A DNA stretch of 60,130 bases from JBCCEJ01 sp039030335 (lineage in GTDB: Bacteria; Pseudomonadota; Gammaproteobacteria; HK1): positions 1 to 60,130 of the forward strand of contig JBCCEJ010000032.1 of assembly GCA_039030335.1 (NCBI GenBank), in the 5' to 3' direction. Shown piece after piece: positions 16,966-26,900 of this stretch. Numbering within the stretch: position 1 is the first letter of the stretch; each line of letters opens with the position of its first letter. The notes beneath the pieces are model-generated. The model was not told where the DNA came from. It did not search any database and saw only the letters and a list, made by a program, of their open reading frames with translations. The position numbers and the translations under genes are program-made.

Positions 16966-18081
16966 GTGGAATTCTCATACGACGTATTCATTTCTTACAG
17001 CACCACGGACCGCGCCTGGGCTGACAGGCTGAAAACCGACCTGGAGTCGGCCAATCTCCGGGTGTTTCTCGATCACACGCGTATTGAAGCGGGCACGAGA
17101 TGGCGCACGGAACTCTCAACGGCCGTGCGGGAGTCGCGCTGTCTCGTCGCACTCTGGTCTTCGCATGCGCATGGCTCCACCTGGGTTCAGAAAGAGCTCG
17201 CGACATTTGACACGCATGTCGACATGGATGAACAGCCCTCCGCGCGGCGCCTCGTCCTGGTGGGCCTGGAGGGTACCAACTTCGCCTACGACCATTACCA
17301 GGAGATACGCGATCTCCGGGAAGCGAACGCTTACGCCGCGGGTGCCGGCAGCGTGGACCAGCGCCTGTGGGACGGCATGGTCAGGAAACTGCTGGGCAGC
17401 GTGCGCGCCGCGAGCAACGTCGTTCAGATCCCGGTGGCGGTACTCACCATGACCGCCGCTGAAACTGCCAACATCAGGGATACGACCTGGTCGCTGCTCG
17501 AGCAACGCTTCGGCGTCGACAGAGGGGAAGTCCAGTCTCGCTATCACGGCGAGCGGCAAGACTGGTGCCCGTTCGGCGGCACCACGTCGGTTGGTGACTT
17601 TCTCTCAGACGTCGTGGAAACGATCAACCAGTCCGAGGGCGACCAGAAATACGCGCTGGAATTCGCGGAGGCGATCGATTTCTCGGATCTGGACAGCGCC
17701 CGCGAGTTGAAGATTCGGATCGACTCGAGCCCGGTTGCGATCATCGCCGTCGATCCCCTGGCGCTCGACGACCTTCAGATAAAACAGTGGTTCGGTCTGC
17801 TGTCGGAGTGTATCGCCCGAGATTCGACCGTCACGCTGGTGTTGCCGCCGGTGCCACTCACCGATGCTGACCAGGCGCTTCGTGAGCTCATCGAACAGAA
17901 GACCTTTCCCGATCTGGAGAGTCTTCTCAATCCGCAGCTGCCTCTAGAAGAAGGTTTTCCGCGGCATTGCGTGCTGCCCGCCCGCGATGCGAGCGACATC
18001 GCACGCGCCGTCCTTTTCGGTGTGGGTCATGCCACCGGGAGGACGGAAACGACGCCAACTTCGATCTACATCGCGCACTGA
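16966..18081 (+). CDS. TIR-domain protein (FxsC-like), first gene of TIR/KGGVGR/patatin run
   Basis: 371 aa, GTG start with AAGGA 8 nt upstream. Residues 3-150 form a TIR domain: YDVFISYSTTDRAWADRL, RVFLDHTRIEAGTRW, CLVALWSSHAHGSTWVQKELATF with the conserved Glu at about 77. The rest is a second alpha/beta region: VQIPVAVLTMTAAE, a YHGERQDWCPFG segment, then SPVAIIAVDPLALDD and TVTLVLPPVPL. This layout recalls the TIR-like FxsC proteins that accompany KGGVGR ATPases, but the TIR glutamate is kept here. The next gene, a KGGVGR-STAND ATPase, starts 12 nt after the stop, so they form one operon. Likely role: NAD-consuming or signal-making enzyme, or scaffold, controlled by the ATPase. The latter roles are inferred. 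Confidence 0.87.
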   Translation: MEFSYDVFISYSTTDRAWADRLKTDLESANLRVFLDHTRIEAGTRWRTELSTAVRESRCLVALWSSHAHGSTWVQKELATFDTHVDMDEQPSARRLVLVGLEGTNFAYDHYQEIRDLREANAYAAGAGSVDQRLWDGMVRKLLGSVRAASNVVQIPVAVLTMTAAETANIRDTTWSLLEQRFGVDRGEVQSRYHGERQDWCPFGGTTSVGDFLSDVVETINQSEGDQKYALEFAEAIDFSDLDSARELKIRIDSSPVAIIAVDPLALDDLQIKQWFGLLSECIARDSTVTLVLPPVPLTDADQALRELIEQKTFPDLESLLNPQLPLEEGFPRHCVLPARDASDIARAVLFGVGHATGRTETTPTSIYIAH

Positions 18082-18093
18082 ACCGCAAACCCG

Positions 18094-21000
18094 ATGATCT
18101 TCACGTTCTATTCGTACAAAGGTGGAGTTGGTCGCTCGATGGCGATGGCCAACGTCGCGCAGTCACTGTACGAACATGGGCTGCGGGTCGTGTGTATCGA
18201 TTGGGATCTGGAGGCGCCGGGTCTGGAGGCGTATTTCTTCCAGGACGCCGATCAGATCGAAGATTTCCGCTCGCAGCCGGGCCTCATCAATCTCCTCAGC
18301 AGTTTCCAACGAGCGCTTCCGCGACTCGGCCTGGACGAGCAGGAGACGGCGGTGTCAGCGGAAGACGACGCGCCCGGCGAAACGCTGAACCACACCGTCG
18401 CCATACTGGAAGAAAAACTCCCGCCGCTGGTTCACAACCTGTATTACCTGCACGGTGAGCCGGACGCCACCGGCGGGGGCTCGCTGGCGTTGCTATCCGC
18501 CGGAATGCGATCCGGCGACCTTTTCGCAAACTATGCACAGACCGTGCAGTCGTTCGACTGGGCGGAGTTCTACACCCAGCATCACGGCGAGGCCTACTTC
18601 GAATGGTTGCGCAAGCAACTCCTTGGTGACCTGGCTGATGTCGTGCTGGTCGACAGTCGAACCGGTGTAACGGAAATGGGCGGGGTGTGTACCCGGCATC
18701 TTTCAGACGCCGTGATCGTATTCTGCGCCCCCAATCTCCAGAACCTCGAGGGTACGGCGCGCATGACCGCGTCGTTCAACCGCAAGGAGCTGACCGATAA
18801 GCGACAGCGCTCGATCGACGTGCTTATGGTGCCAACCCGGTTGGAAGATTCGAACACTGCGCGCAAGAACCAGTTCGAAGCCGAGTTCAGACAGCGCTTC
18901 GATGAGCTGATGCCGACCATCCTGCAGACGCTCGATGCAGATTTCTGGACGCTTCGAATTCCGTATATCGCGGACTACGCGTTCAATGAACGGCTAGCCA
19001 TCGGTGACCCCGCGGGCGACCGCGATCTGCAGTCGGCCTACCGACGCCTCTCGGCGCATCTGGCGATGCTGGCGCCGCCAACCAACTCCCTGCGACTGCG
19101 GCTGGCAGACGAGGTCGAAGCCGTGTTCGGCCGGGCGCTGCCGAGCATCGTCGTGCTTCCAGGCGACCGCGACAGCCTGCACCTTGAGGAACGACTGATC
19201 GGGATGCTGGCTGAACACCGACTGGCTACCTGGCCACCGCCTCTGACGACGGCCGATAGCGATATCTGGCGTGAGCAGTTCGTCGCGCAACTCAAGCAAT
19301 CGGAGCACCTCGTTCTGGTTCGCTCCGAATTCAATCTGGCTTCGGCCAACGCACAACGCCTCGTCAGAACCGCCAGGCAGCTTGGACGATCCGTCCTGTG
19401 GCTGTTCGACCCTGCCGCCGACATTGCACCGCCGCGCCCGTCCGACCTGATATTCGATCTGGACAAAGACCGGGAGTCGTTGGTGAGACGCATGGAGGCG
19501 CCTTCCGATCAGCCGCGTGTCCCGATGATGGCTCCGCCCGTGACCGCGCAGTACGTCATTCCGCAAGACGCGTCTGGCAAGCTGAACGACTGCTTCGCCG
19601 CACTGCAAGACGACACGGCGCACGGCGGTGCAATTTGCATCGAGGGAATCTCAGGCAGCGGGCGCACGGCCCTGGCGGCATGGCTCTGTAATCAATGTGA
19701 TGAACTGGGGCTGGCCGACGGCGGCGTGCTGTGGCTCAAATTCGGCGAAGACAGCGATCCGATAGTCGAGATTGCAGAAGCGATCAGTGCGCTTACCGGT
19801 GAGAACCGCTCACCCGTATCACTTCGGGACGGCCTGGAGACCCTCGGCGAGCTGCTCCGCGGGCGCCATTACATTCTCGTGCTCGAGGATTTCTCAGCGG
19901 ATGAGCTCAGCCTTGGATTCGACGACATTTTCGCAACCGGCCTCATCGTCGTCACAACGGTTGATTCGAGCCAGCTCCAGTCGCTGAGTATCCGGCTGAC
20001 GGTTCGTCCCGATCTCAGCGGCGACGAAGGGGCCTTACTTGCGTCGCAAGACTGGCACGACGGCGTACCTGAAGAGCATGCGGCGACCCTCGCGGCGGTC
20101 TCCGAGATGGTTGGTGGTCATGCCGGCGTACTGAAAACCCTGTCCCGGTCGGTTGCGAGACTTACCAGCGATCGGGGCAACGCCGAGGAAAGACCGGACG
20201 CGCTGGCCGATCTGTTGTCGATTCTCTCCGGTGACGGCGCGGAGCCGAAGTCGCGACTCGCCGTCGCTTTCGCACGAACGCTGGAGACCAGTTTCGACGC
20301 TGTGACGCGGCCACTGAGCGAGGACCTGGCGCGGCAGCTCTACGCTCTGCTGGTACTGACGAGCGAAGTCGACAACGGCGCAACTGCCAGCGGCCGGGTC
20401 GACCGCCAGCGCATTACGAAAGCAGACGACGGACTCGCCCAGTCTCTCTATGAGCTGGCGCGATTCGGCGTCATCGATGTAAGCCCGGACGCGATTCGGC
20501 TGCATCCGCTGCTCGAGCGGCACATGCGGGTCGCGCATAATCGCGGACAAGATGACGGCAAATACCTGGAGGCCGCATTTGCTTCGGCACCGGAGGACTT
20601 TCGGTCGTTGACCGAGGATCTGGTACTAGCCACGCTGCTACTGTCCGAGGCGGGTACGACGACATCAACCAAACTCCGTATCGCCGTCATTCCGCGGCAC
20701 TACGACAAAGTGCGCGAATTCCTGCTGAGGCAAGAGATTCTCAATCTGACGCAAAACGCCGCGCATGCTGATTGCATCAGACTGAATCTCTCGCCTGCTG
20801 TCGCTGCCTGGCCCTGGTTCAAGAGGGTCGTCGAAGAACACCGCACACAGTTGCACCACCGCACGACCCTTCGTGCCAAGGCCGCGCGTTGGAGAGACGA
20901 AGAGCGTCCGACGCACCTGTTGCTGAACTCAGAACAGGTGGTCCAGGCCACCGAGCTGTTCCGGACGCTACCGGAATTCGGGACGATACTGGAACGTGAA

Positions 21001-21693
21001 TTCATTTCGGCGGGATCCCCCGACAGTACCGCTCATCCGGCCGAGGGTGATACTTCGCCCGTATCCGCAACTGGCGGTATTGCCGCGAACGCCCCATCGC
21101 CGGCGCGGCAGGCGTGGACCCCGTTGAAAGTCGTCATCACCGCGTTCGCGATGATCGCGACGCTCGGCGCGACCGTCGGTGCCGGATACACCGGCTACCA
21201 ATGGTATCTAGGTCGGCAAGCGGAGCGGGAGGCAGCACAACAGGTGCTGCGCGATGTCGGGAGTATCCGCGGGCTGCTCGCGGGCGGCGGTCTTGTTCGA
21301 AAGCTCGAAGAAGAAATCAGGGTGACACTCCACGAGAACAACCTGGCGGATCCGGTCGTTGCAGTCCCTTGCCCGATTTCACTAGACGCCCGGGCAGCAC
21401 TTTCCAAGAGAGACTCGCAGCAACGATTTCGCATTAACGTGCCGGCGACGGCCGGTCTGGATCTGGAGCAGCGCCTGACCGGAGCTGCTGCAAAGTTGCC
21501 GCCGGCTCTAGGTCTCGATGTCGCGGAACTGACAACGTACATTTCATTTCAGCTGACCGAGATCGTAGAACTCAACTCTGCCCAGGACCTCGGAGAGCAG
21601 GTCAGCCGCGTGTGCGGAGTCATTACCGAAGTACCCAACTTTCTCGCGCGCGCAGATAAGGTCCTGGAACGTATCAGACCTCTGGCGGAATGA
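18094..21693 (+). CDS. KGGVGR-motif ATPase fused to NB-ARC-like STAND ATPase and C-terminal membrane anchor
   Basis: 1199 aa, multidomain. Residues 1-330: SIMIBI (MinD/ParA-like) ATPase with the deviant P-loop SYKGGVGRSMAMANVA at 7-22, DWDLEAPGL at 36-44 and VVLVDSRTGVTEMGG at 183-197. Residues about 335-450: an alpha/beta segment with a TIR-like pattern (SIVVLPGDRDSL; SEHLVLVRSEFNLASANAQR; SVLWLFDP) but no clear catalytic Glu. Residues about 490-850: NB-ARC-like STAND module with P-loop GISGSGRT at 517-524, Walker B YILVLEDF at 593-600, sensor LIVVTTVDSS near 617-626, and IRLHPLLERHMR near 801-812 ending a winged-helix region. Residues about 1013-1040: transmembrane helix, then a 160-aa tail. 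Both P-loops carry Arg where Lys is usual. Probably the switch of the operon, recruiting TIR and patatin to the membrane. Patatin gene follows after 148 bp. Confidence 0.87.
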   Translation: MIFTFYSYKGGVGRSMAMANVAQSLYEHGLRVVCIDWDLEAPGLEAYFFQDADQIEDFRSQPGLINLLSSFQRALPRLGLDEQETAVSAEDDAPGETLNHTVAILEEKLPPLVHNLYYLHGEPDATGGGSLALLSAGMRSGDLFANYAQTVQSFDWAEFYTQHHGEAYFEWLRKQLLGDLADVVLVDSRTGVTEMGGVCTRHLSDAVIVFCAPNLQNLEGTARMTASFNRKELTDKRQRSIDVLMVPTRLEDSNTARKNQFEAEFRQRFDELMPTILQTLDADFWTLRIPYIADYAFNERLAIGDPAGDRDLQSAYRRLSAHLAMLAPPTNSLRLRLADEVEAVFGRALPSIVVLPGDRDSLHLEERLIGMLAEHRLATWPPPLTTADSDIWREQFVAQLKQSEHLVLVRSEFNLASANAQRLVRTARQLGRSVLWLFDPAADIAPPRPSDLIFDLDKDRESLVRRMEAPSDQPRVPMMAPPVTAQYVIPQDASGKLNDCFAALQDDTAHGGAICIEGISGSGRTALAAWLCNQCDELGLADGGVLWLKFGEDSDPIVEIAEAISALTGENRSPVSLRDGLETLGELLRGRHYILVLEDFSADELSLGFDDIFATGLIVVTTVDSSQLQSLSIRLTVRPDLSGDEGALLASQDWHDGVPEEHAATLAAVSEMVGGHAGVLKTLSRSVARLTSDRGNAEERPDALADLLSILSGDGAEPKSRLAVAFARTLETSFDAVTRPLSEDLARQLYALLVLTSEVDNGATASGRVDRQRITKADDGLAQSLYELARFGVIDVSPDAIRLHPLLERHMRVAHNRGQDDGKYLEAAFASAPEDFRSLTEDLVLATLLLSEAGTTTSTKLRIAVIPRHYDKVREFLLRQEILNLTQNAAHADCIRLNLSPAVAAWPWFKRVVEEHRTQLHHRTTLRAKAARWRDEERPTHLLLNSEQVVQATELFRTLPEFGTILEREFISAGSPDSTAHPAEGDTSPVSATGGIAANAPSPARQAWTPLKVVITAFAMIATLGATVGAGYTGYQWYLGRQAEREAAQQVLRDVGSIRGLLAGGGLVRKLEEEIRVTLHENNLADPVVAVPCPISLDARAALSKRDSQQRFRINVPATAGLDLEQRLTGAAAKLPPALGLDVAELTTYISFQLTEIVELNSAQDLGEQVSRVCGVITEVPNFLARADKVLERIRPLAE

Positions 21694-21841
21694 CCCTTGC
21701 GCTGGGCTGACAGGCTTTGCCCGGTCGGTCTGTCGGTGGAGTTGTTGGCCAGGCCGGAGCGCCGTCAGAGCACCGTTTCGCCTCGCCACGGTGCGTTGAC
21801 AGCTCAACGAGCACAATCGCAAGACACAGGGATGCGAAGAG

Positions 21842-23914
21842 ATGCCCGAGTTAACACTGTCCAGAACACTCACGGACGTTCTCGAACAGGACGCCATTTC
21901 CATTCCGACGCTGAACGCGGAGCTTTGCGACGCTGACCGGAACGCCGCGTGGGTGGTCCACGTGAATCTTCGCACACGCATAACGACGGCCCCGCTCAGA
22001 TATCTCGACGGCGATGAAGCAACGGCCCTTACCAGCGTTGCCAATCTGTTCAGACTGACCCGCGACACGATCGTGGAGCACGGCCCCTACCTCGCGCATT
22101 TCACGGCACTCGCGGAACTCCTTTTGAATCACTACGTACGTCCATTCACGGGGTACTGGCACGGACAGTCGACGTCGGGCGCGCTCGATCGGCAGGACCA
22201 ACGCAGGCGCTTTCGCCAGGACTTGCGGAGACTGCAGAGCACGTTGGTGGCGTTTGCTGACAGCTTCGGACTGATGGCGAGCGGGTACGAGGTCGTCTAT
22301 TTCGACCGGCCGGCCTCGACAGAGGCGCGGCCTGACTTGAACGGCCTCACGCCGGCGTCCTTTCTGGGCCCACGAGCCGCCGCCGGTCTGAATCCCGACA
22401 TGGCGCCGGAGCAAAACTACGTAAACCAAAGACGAATAGCCGCCTTCGGCGCCGACTCGACGGCGGGACGGCTTGGCGGTCTGGGACCCGCCGATGACGC
22501 TGGAGGTAACGGCCGCGCGCTGCCATCCAGTTGCGGTGCGATCGGACTCAGTTTGTCCGGCGGCGGCATTCGTTCCGCCACGTTTTGCCTCGGCGTCGTG
22601 CAGTCGCTCGCGCGCCATAAGGTATTCGCCGACATCGACTACCTCTCGACAGTGTCCGGGGGCGGGTATCTGGGTGCGTTCCTGTCGGCCCATCTCAGCC
22701 CCGCCCCTGGCGCTGACATCAACTCCGATCGGCTGCTCGTCGAGTCAGAACCGGGGACCAGCGATACAGCGCGGATAAGGGCGCTCAGGAACGACAGCAA
22801 GTATCTCTTGAGCCGATCGCTCAAGGAGCGATTCCAGTCAGTCACCGAGTTGATTCAGGTGCCCTTCCCTATCGGCAACACGCTTCACGAATGGTATCGA
22901 AAGCGATTGGCGAGGGCTTTTCTGCGTGGTCTTGAAACCGTGCCCATGAGCAAGCTCGGACAGGACTCTTCAGCCGCGCCGCTTCTGATCGTCAACGCGG
23001 CGGTCAATGTTCCGGCAAGTCGGGACCCCGAACTGCGCGGACGGGATTCGGACTTCTTCAGTTTCACACCGTACTTCTGTGGCAGCCCGATCACTGGCTA
23101 CTGCGAGACGACAGACATGGAGCGGCAACAACCTGACGTCACACTGGCCTGTGCCATGGCGGTTTCGGGCGCGGCGCTGTCGTCTCACAGCGGCATGCAA
23201 ACCAATCGGTTCGTCAAGAGTGCAACAGCGCTCACCGGCTTCAGTCTCGGGTATTGGATAACAAACCCACGCAAGGTCGCCGGGCCAGCGCCCCGGCCGG
23301 GGTTCGCAGGAATCTGGAGCCGCCTCAAGGAACTGACCGGTTTGATGCGGGAGACTGACGATGCGGTACATGTTTCCGACGGCGGCCACATCGAGAACCT
23401 GGGCCTCTATGAACTACTGCGCCGGCGCTGCAAGTTCATCATCGCCGTCGATGGCGAGTGCGACGTCGATCGCGAGTGCGGGGCGCTCATCAAAGCGAGC
23501 CGGCTTGGGTACATCGACCTCGGCGTCGATATAGACATAGAGCTGTCGGAACTTGCCATCGATGCGGACGGACTCAGTCAGAGTCATTTCGCATTCGGAA
23601 CCATCCACTACGGCGATGGTGATGACGGTCGCCCGGAAACGGGTTACCTGCTTTACATCAAGTCGTCCCTGACCGGTAACGAGCCCGACTACATCAAGGA
23701 GTACCGTCGAAGGTACCCGTCGTTCCCTCACCAGACGACCGCGGATCAGCTGTTTGAAGAGGATCAGTTCGAAGCGTACAGAGCGCTCGGAGAACACGTC
23801 ATGGACAGCCTCTTCGGATCGGACATGGTGACCGCATCGGAGCTTGCAACGATTGACCATCGCAGTCGCGCATGGCTGACGGCATTGTTCTCCGAGCTCA
23901 GTCCCGACGCTTAG
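21842..23914 (+). CDS. Patatin-like phospholipase with N-terminal extension
   Basis: 690 aa. Residues 231-540 carry the patatin catalytic core: oxyanion loop LSLSGGGIRSATFCLG at 237-252, nucleophile elbow YLSTVSGGGYLGAF with Ser272 (Thr replaces the first Gly of GxSxG), and the dyad aspartate D513 in VSDGGHIENLGLYELL. Such enzymes hydrolyse membrane phospholipids; patatin effectors are known in CBASS (CapV, CapE). The first 110 residues form a separate helical domain with NLRTRITTAPL, GDEATAL and LLNHYVRPFTGYWH, then a low-complexity linker to 230. The N-terminal domain may dock to the KGGVGR ATPase or TIR; this is inferred. It is the last gene of the TIR-ATPase-patatin run and ends 23 bp from the convergent carboxylase gene, leaving little room for a terminator. 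Confidence 0.9.
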   Translation: MPELTLSRTLTDVLEQDAISIPTLNAELCDADRNAAWVVHVNLRTRITTAPLRYLDGDEATALTSVANLFRLTRDTIVEHGPYLAHFTALAELLLNHYVRPFTGYWHGQSTSGALDRQDQRRRFRQDLRRLQSTLVAFADSFGLMASGYEVVYFDRPASTEARPDLNGLTPASFLGPRAAAGLNPDMAPEQNYVNQRRIAAFGADSTAGRLGGLGPADDAGGNGRALPSSCGAIGLSLSGGGIRSATFCLGVVQSLARHKVFADIDYLSTVSGGGYLGAFLSAHLSPAPGADINSDRLLVESEPGTSDTARIRALRNDSKYLLSRSLKERFQSVTELIQVPFPIGNTLHEWYRKRLARAFLRGLETVPMSKLGQDSSAAPLLIVNAAVNVPASRDPELRGRDSDFFSFTPYFCGSPITGYCETTDMERQQPDVTLACAMAVSGAALSSHSGMQTNRFVKSATALTGFSLGYWITNPRKVAGPAPRPGFAGIWSRLKELTGLMRETDDAVHVSDGGHIENLGLYELLRRRCKFIIAVDGECDVDRECGALIKASRLGYIDLGVDIDIELSELAIDADGLSQSHFAFGTIHYGDGDDGRPETGYLLYIKSSLTGNEPDYIKEYRRRYPSFPHQTTADQLFEEDQFEAYRALGEHVMDSLFGSDMVTASELATIDHRSRAWLTALFSELSPDA

Positions 23915-23937
23915 CTGCCAGTCGGATCACGTTTGCT

Positions 23938-26900
23938 TCACGGACGAAACTGCAACGCACGCGCTTTCAATCTGGCTGGCTGGGCGATGACCTGATAGGC
24001 CATCTCAATCCATTCGCAGACGTAAGCGCGCGTATCGCGCGGATCGATCATCTCTTCCATCTCGAATCTGGACAGGGGTCCGATCGGGCCGCGTACACTT
24101 TCGATTCGCGCGTTCAGTTCTTCACGGAGGGCCTTCGGATCTTCCGCTTCGGCCAGCTGGCGCTTATAGGCCGCCTCGATGCCGCCTTCAGGTGGGATGC
24201 CGCCGACGTCGGCGGCCGGCCAGATGACCCGGACAGACGGGCGCGCGAGTGGCGTTGCGTAGTTATTGCCAGCCACACCAAAACTGCGGCGCATCAGCAC
24301 GGTGAAGATCGGCACCTCGATCTGCGCGAATGCCACCATCCATTCCCCACCCTTGCGGATCGTGCCGGCAATTTCATGCTCTAGCCCAACCGCGAAGCCA
24401 GGATTGTCGACCAGATTCAGGATGGGTACATGAAAGAGATCGCAGAGATCGATATGACGCTTCAGCTTGTCGCACCCATCGGCGGTCAGCGCGCCACCGT
24501 TCGTGTGCTGGGAATCTGACGCGATGACACCCATCGGATGACCGTTCATCCGAATGAAACCGACCACCTGATCCGTGCCCCAGAGCGGCCCGACTTCAAA
24601 AAATGACCCGTGATCGGCAAGCAACTCGATGCACCGGCGAATATCGAAAGTATTGGTGCGCTTGCGCGGGATGATCGTGAGCAGCTCGTCTTCCCGCCGG
24701 TCGGGCGGATCGTCAGCAACGGGCGCGCTGACGGGCGGGGTCTCGTACACACTCGAAGGCAGGTATGAAAGGAACCGGCGCGTCATCGCGACGGCCTCAC
24801 TTTCCGACTCCGCCAGATTGTCGACGCTGCCATTGCGGCAATGGATGTGCCAACCACCGAGGTCTTCCTTGGTGATGTCGTAACCCATCGCATGGCTCAC
24901 CACCGGCGGGCCCGCGACAAACAACTGTGCGATGTCACGCACCATGACCGAGAAGTGACCGAGCACTGCTTTGGCCGCGCCGATACCGACGACGCTGCCG
25001 AGCAGCATATTCACGACCGGCACCGAATGCAGCTGCTCGGTGTACATGCCACTACCGAGATGGCCAGGCAGAAACGAGCCGCCGCCACCGGCAACGCGCG
25101 GACGCCCGGCCTTGATCGCCCCCGAGCTTTCGCGTGCGTTGCTCTCACCTTCGGTACCCTGCTTGGGCACCATCGTCGCAACGCTCCCGCCACCCGATGA
25201 GCCGTCCAGAAGGCGCACCGACGGTGCGTGCAACTCGAGCGACAGCTTGTCGAGGTAGCGGCTCTTCTGGCCGATGGCGCCGTCAGCGTGGCCGCCGCGA
25301 GAGGTGAAGTCGTCAGCGCATACCACCGCGGTGCGGCCATCGATCCTGCCCCAGCCGCCAACGTGGTTGGCGGGCGTGAAGTCCACGATCTCGCCGGTCT
25401 CGTCGTACGACGCGAAGCCGGCGAGACTGCCCACTTCCTTGAAGCTGTCCGCATCGAGCAGCAGCGCGATGCGTTCGCGGCAAGTCAGTTTTCCGCGGTT
25501 GCGCTGTCGTACGACACCGGGCTCAGCCGACCCGGGGGCCAGACGCTGGTCAGCGAGGGCCCGCAAGGTTGCGACGTCGTCCAGGACCGGTTGCCAGGAT
25601 TCTGCGGGAGGAGCACCCGTGGTCGCGGTGGTATCCGCGGTCGGCCGAATGACGGCGAGAACCTGGTTGGCGGACAACGGCTGCCCGGGCGTAAGGTCCA
25701 GAAGAGCTATGACTTCCCCACTGCACGGAGCGGGAACGGCGCATTCCATTTTCATGGCGCTCAGCACCAGGACCGTCTGCTGCGCGCTTACTTCGTCGCC
25801 TGTCGCAACGCCGCACTCGACCACGGCGCCCGCCATCGGCGCCCGGACGGCGACTTCACCGGCCCCTACCTCGAGTCGAGGGCCACTGTCATGCGTCACT
25901 AACGGTGGCGGCGATCCGCCGGTGCCGTGAATTCGATTACGCTCTTCGAGGAAGCTGAGCGCGTCGTGCGCCGGCTGCGCCGTGGTCTGCGCAAGTGCCT
26001 GGTCTTCATCGAGCAGCGAAACACGCGCGTCGCCGGCGACCACGGCCGGGTGATCGAGCACCGCGCGAAGCAGACCGATGTTGGTCGGCAAGCCTTTGAT
26101 GTGGAACTCATCCAGCGCGCTTCGGGTCTTGCGCAAGGCCGCCCCGACCGTCCCGCTACGCGCGGCCGAGCCGATTACCTTCGCGATCAGCGGATCGAAC
26201 TCAGGCGGCGGCACGTAGCCCTGGTAGCCCATGGCATCGACGCGTACGCCGGCGCCGCCAGGTTCCTTGTAGGCATCCAGCCGCCCAACACCAGCTGCGA
26301 CCAGACGTGCCTGCACTGCGAAGCCGACACAAGCCGGCGTCGAAGCCAGTTCGAGTTCGGCGAGCGTAGCGCCGCCGGCGATGCGCAGCTGCGCCGCCAC
26401 GAGGTCGACGCCGGTGACCTCTTCGGTGACGGTATGCTCGACCTGTATGCGCGGATTGCATTCGATGAAGAAGTGCTCGCCGGTCTCGGGCACAACCAGG
26501 AATTCAACCGTTCCAGCGTTCGCGTAATCAGTTGCTGCGACAAGCTTCAACGCGTCGGTGTGCAGACGCTCGCTCAGTGCCATATCCAGCGCCGGCGCGG
26601 GTGCGATTTCAATGACCTTCTGATGACGCTGCTGAATCGAGCAGTCGCGCTCGTAGAGATGGATGGCGCCACCACGCCCGTCGGCGAGCACCTGAACTTC
26701 GATGTGACGCGGACGCACCAACCGTTTTTCTACCAGCAATGTGGCGTTCCCGAACGCACCCATGGCCTCACCCGCACAGCGCGAAAAGGCGTCTGCCATA
26801 TCGTCCGGCGAAGCCACCTCGCGCATGCCGCGTCCGCCACCTCCGGCAACCGCCTTCAGCATGACCGGATAGCCGAGTGACGCTGCCACGGAAACAGCTT

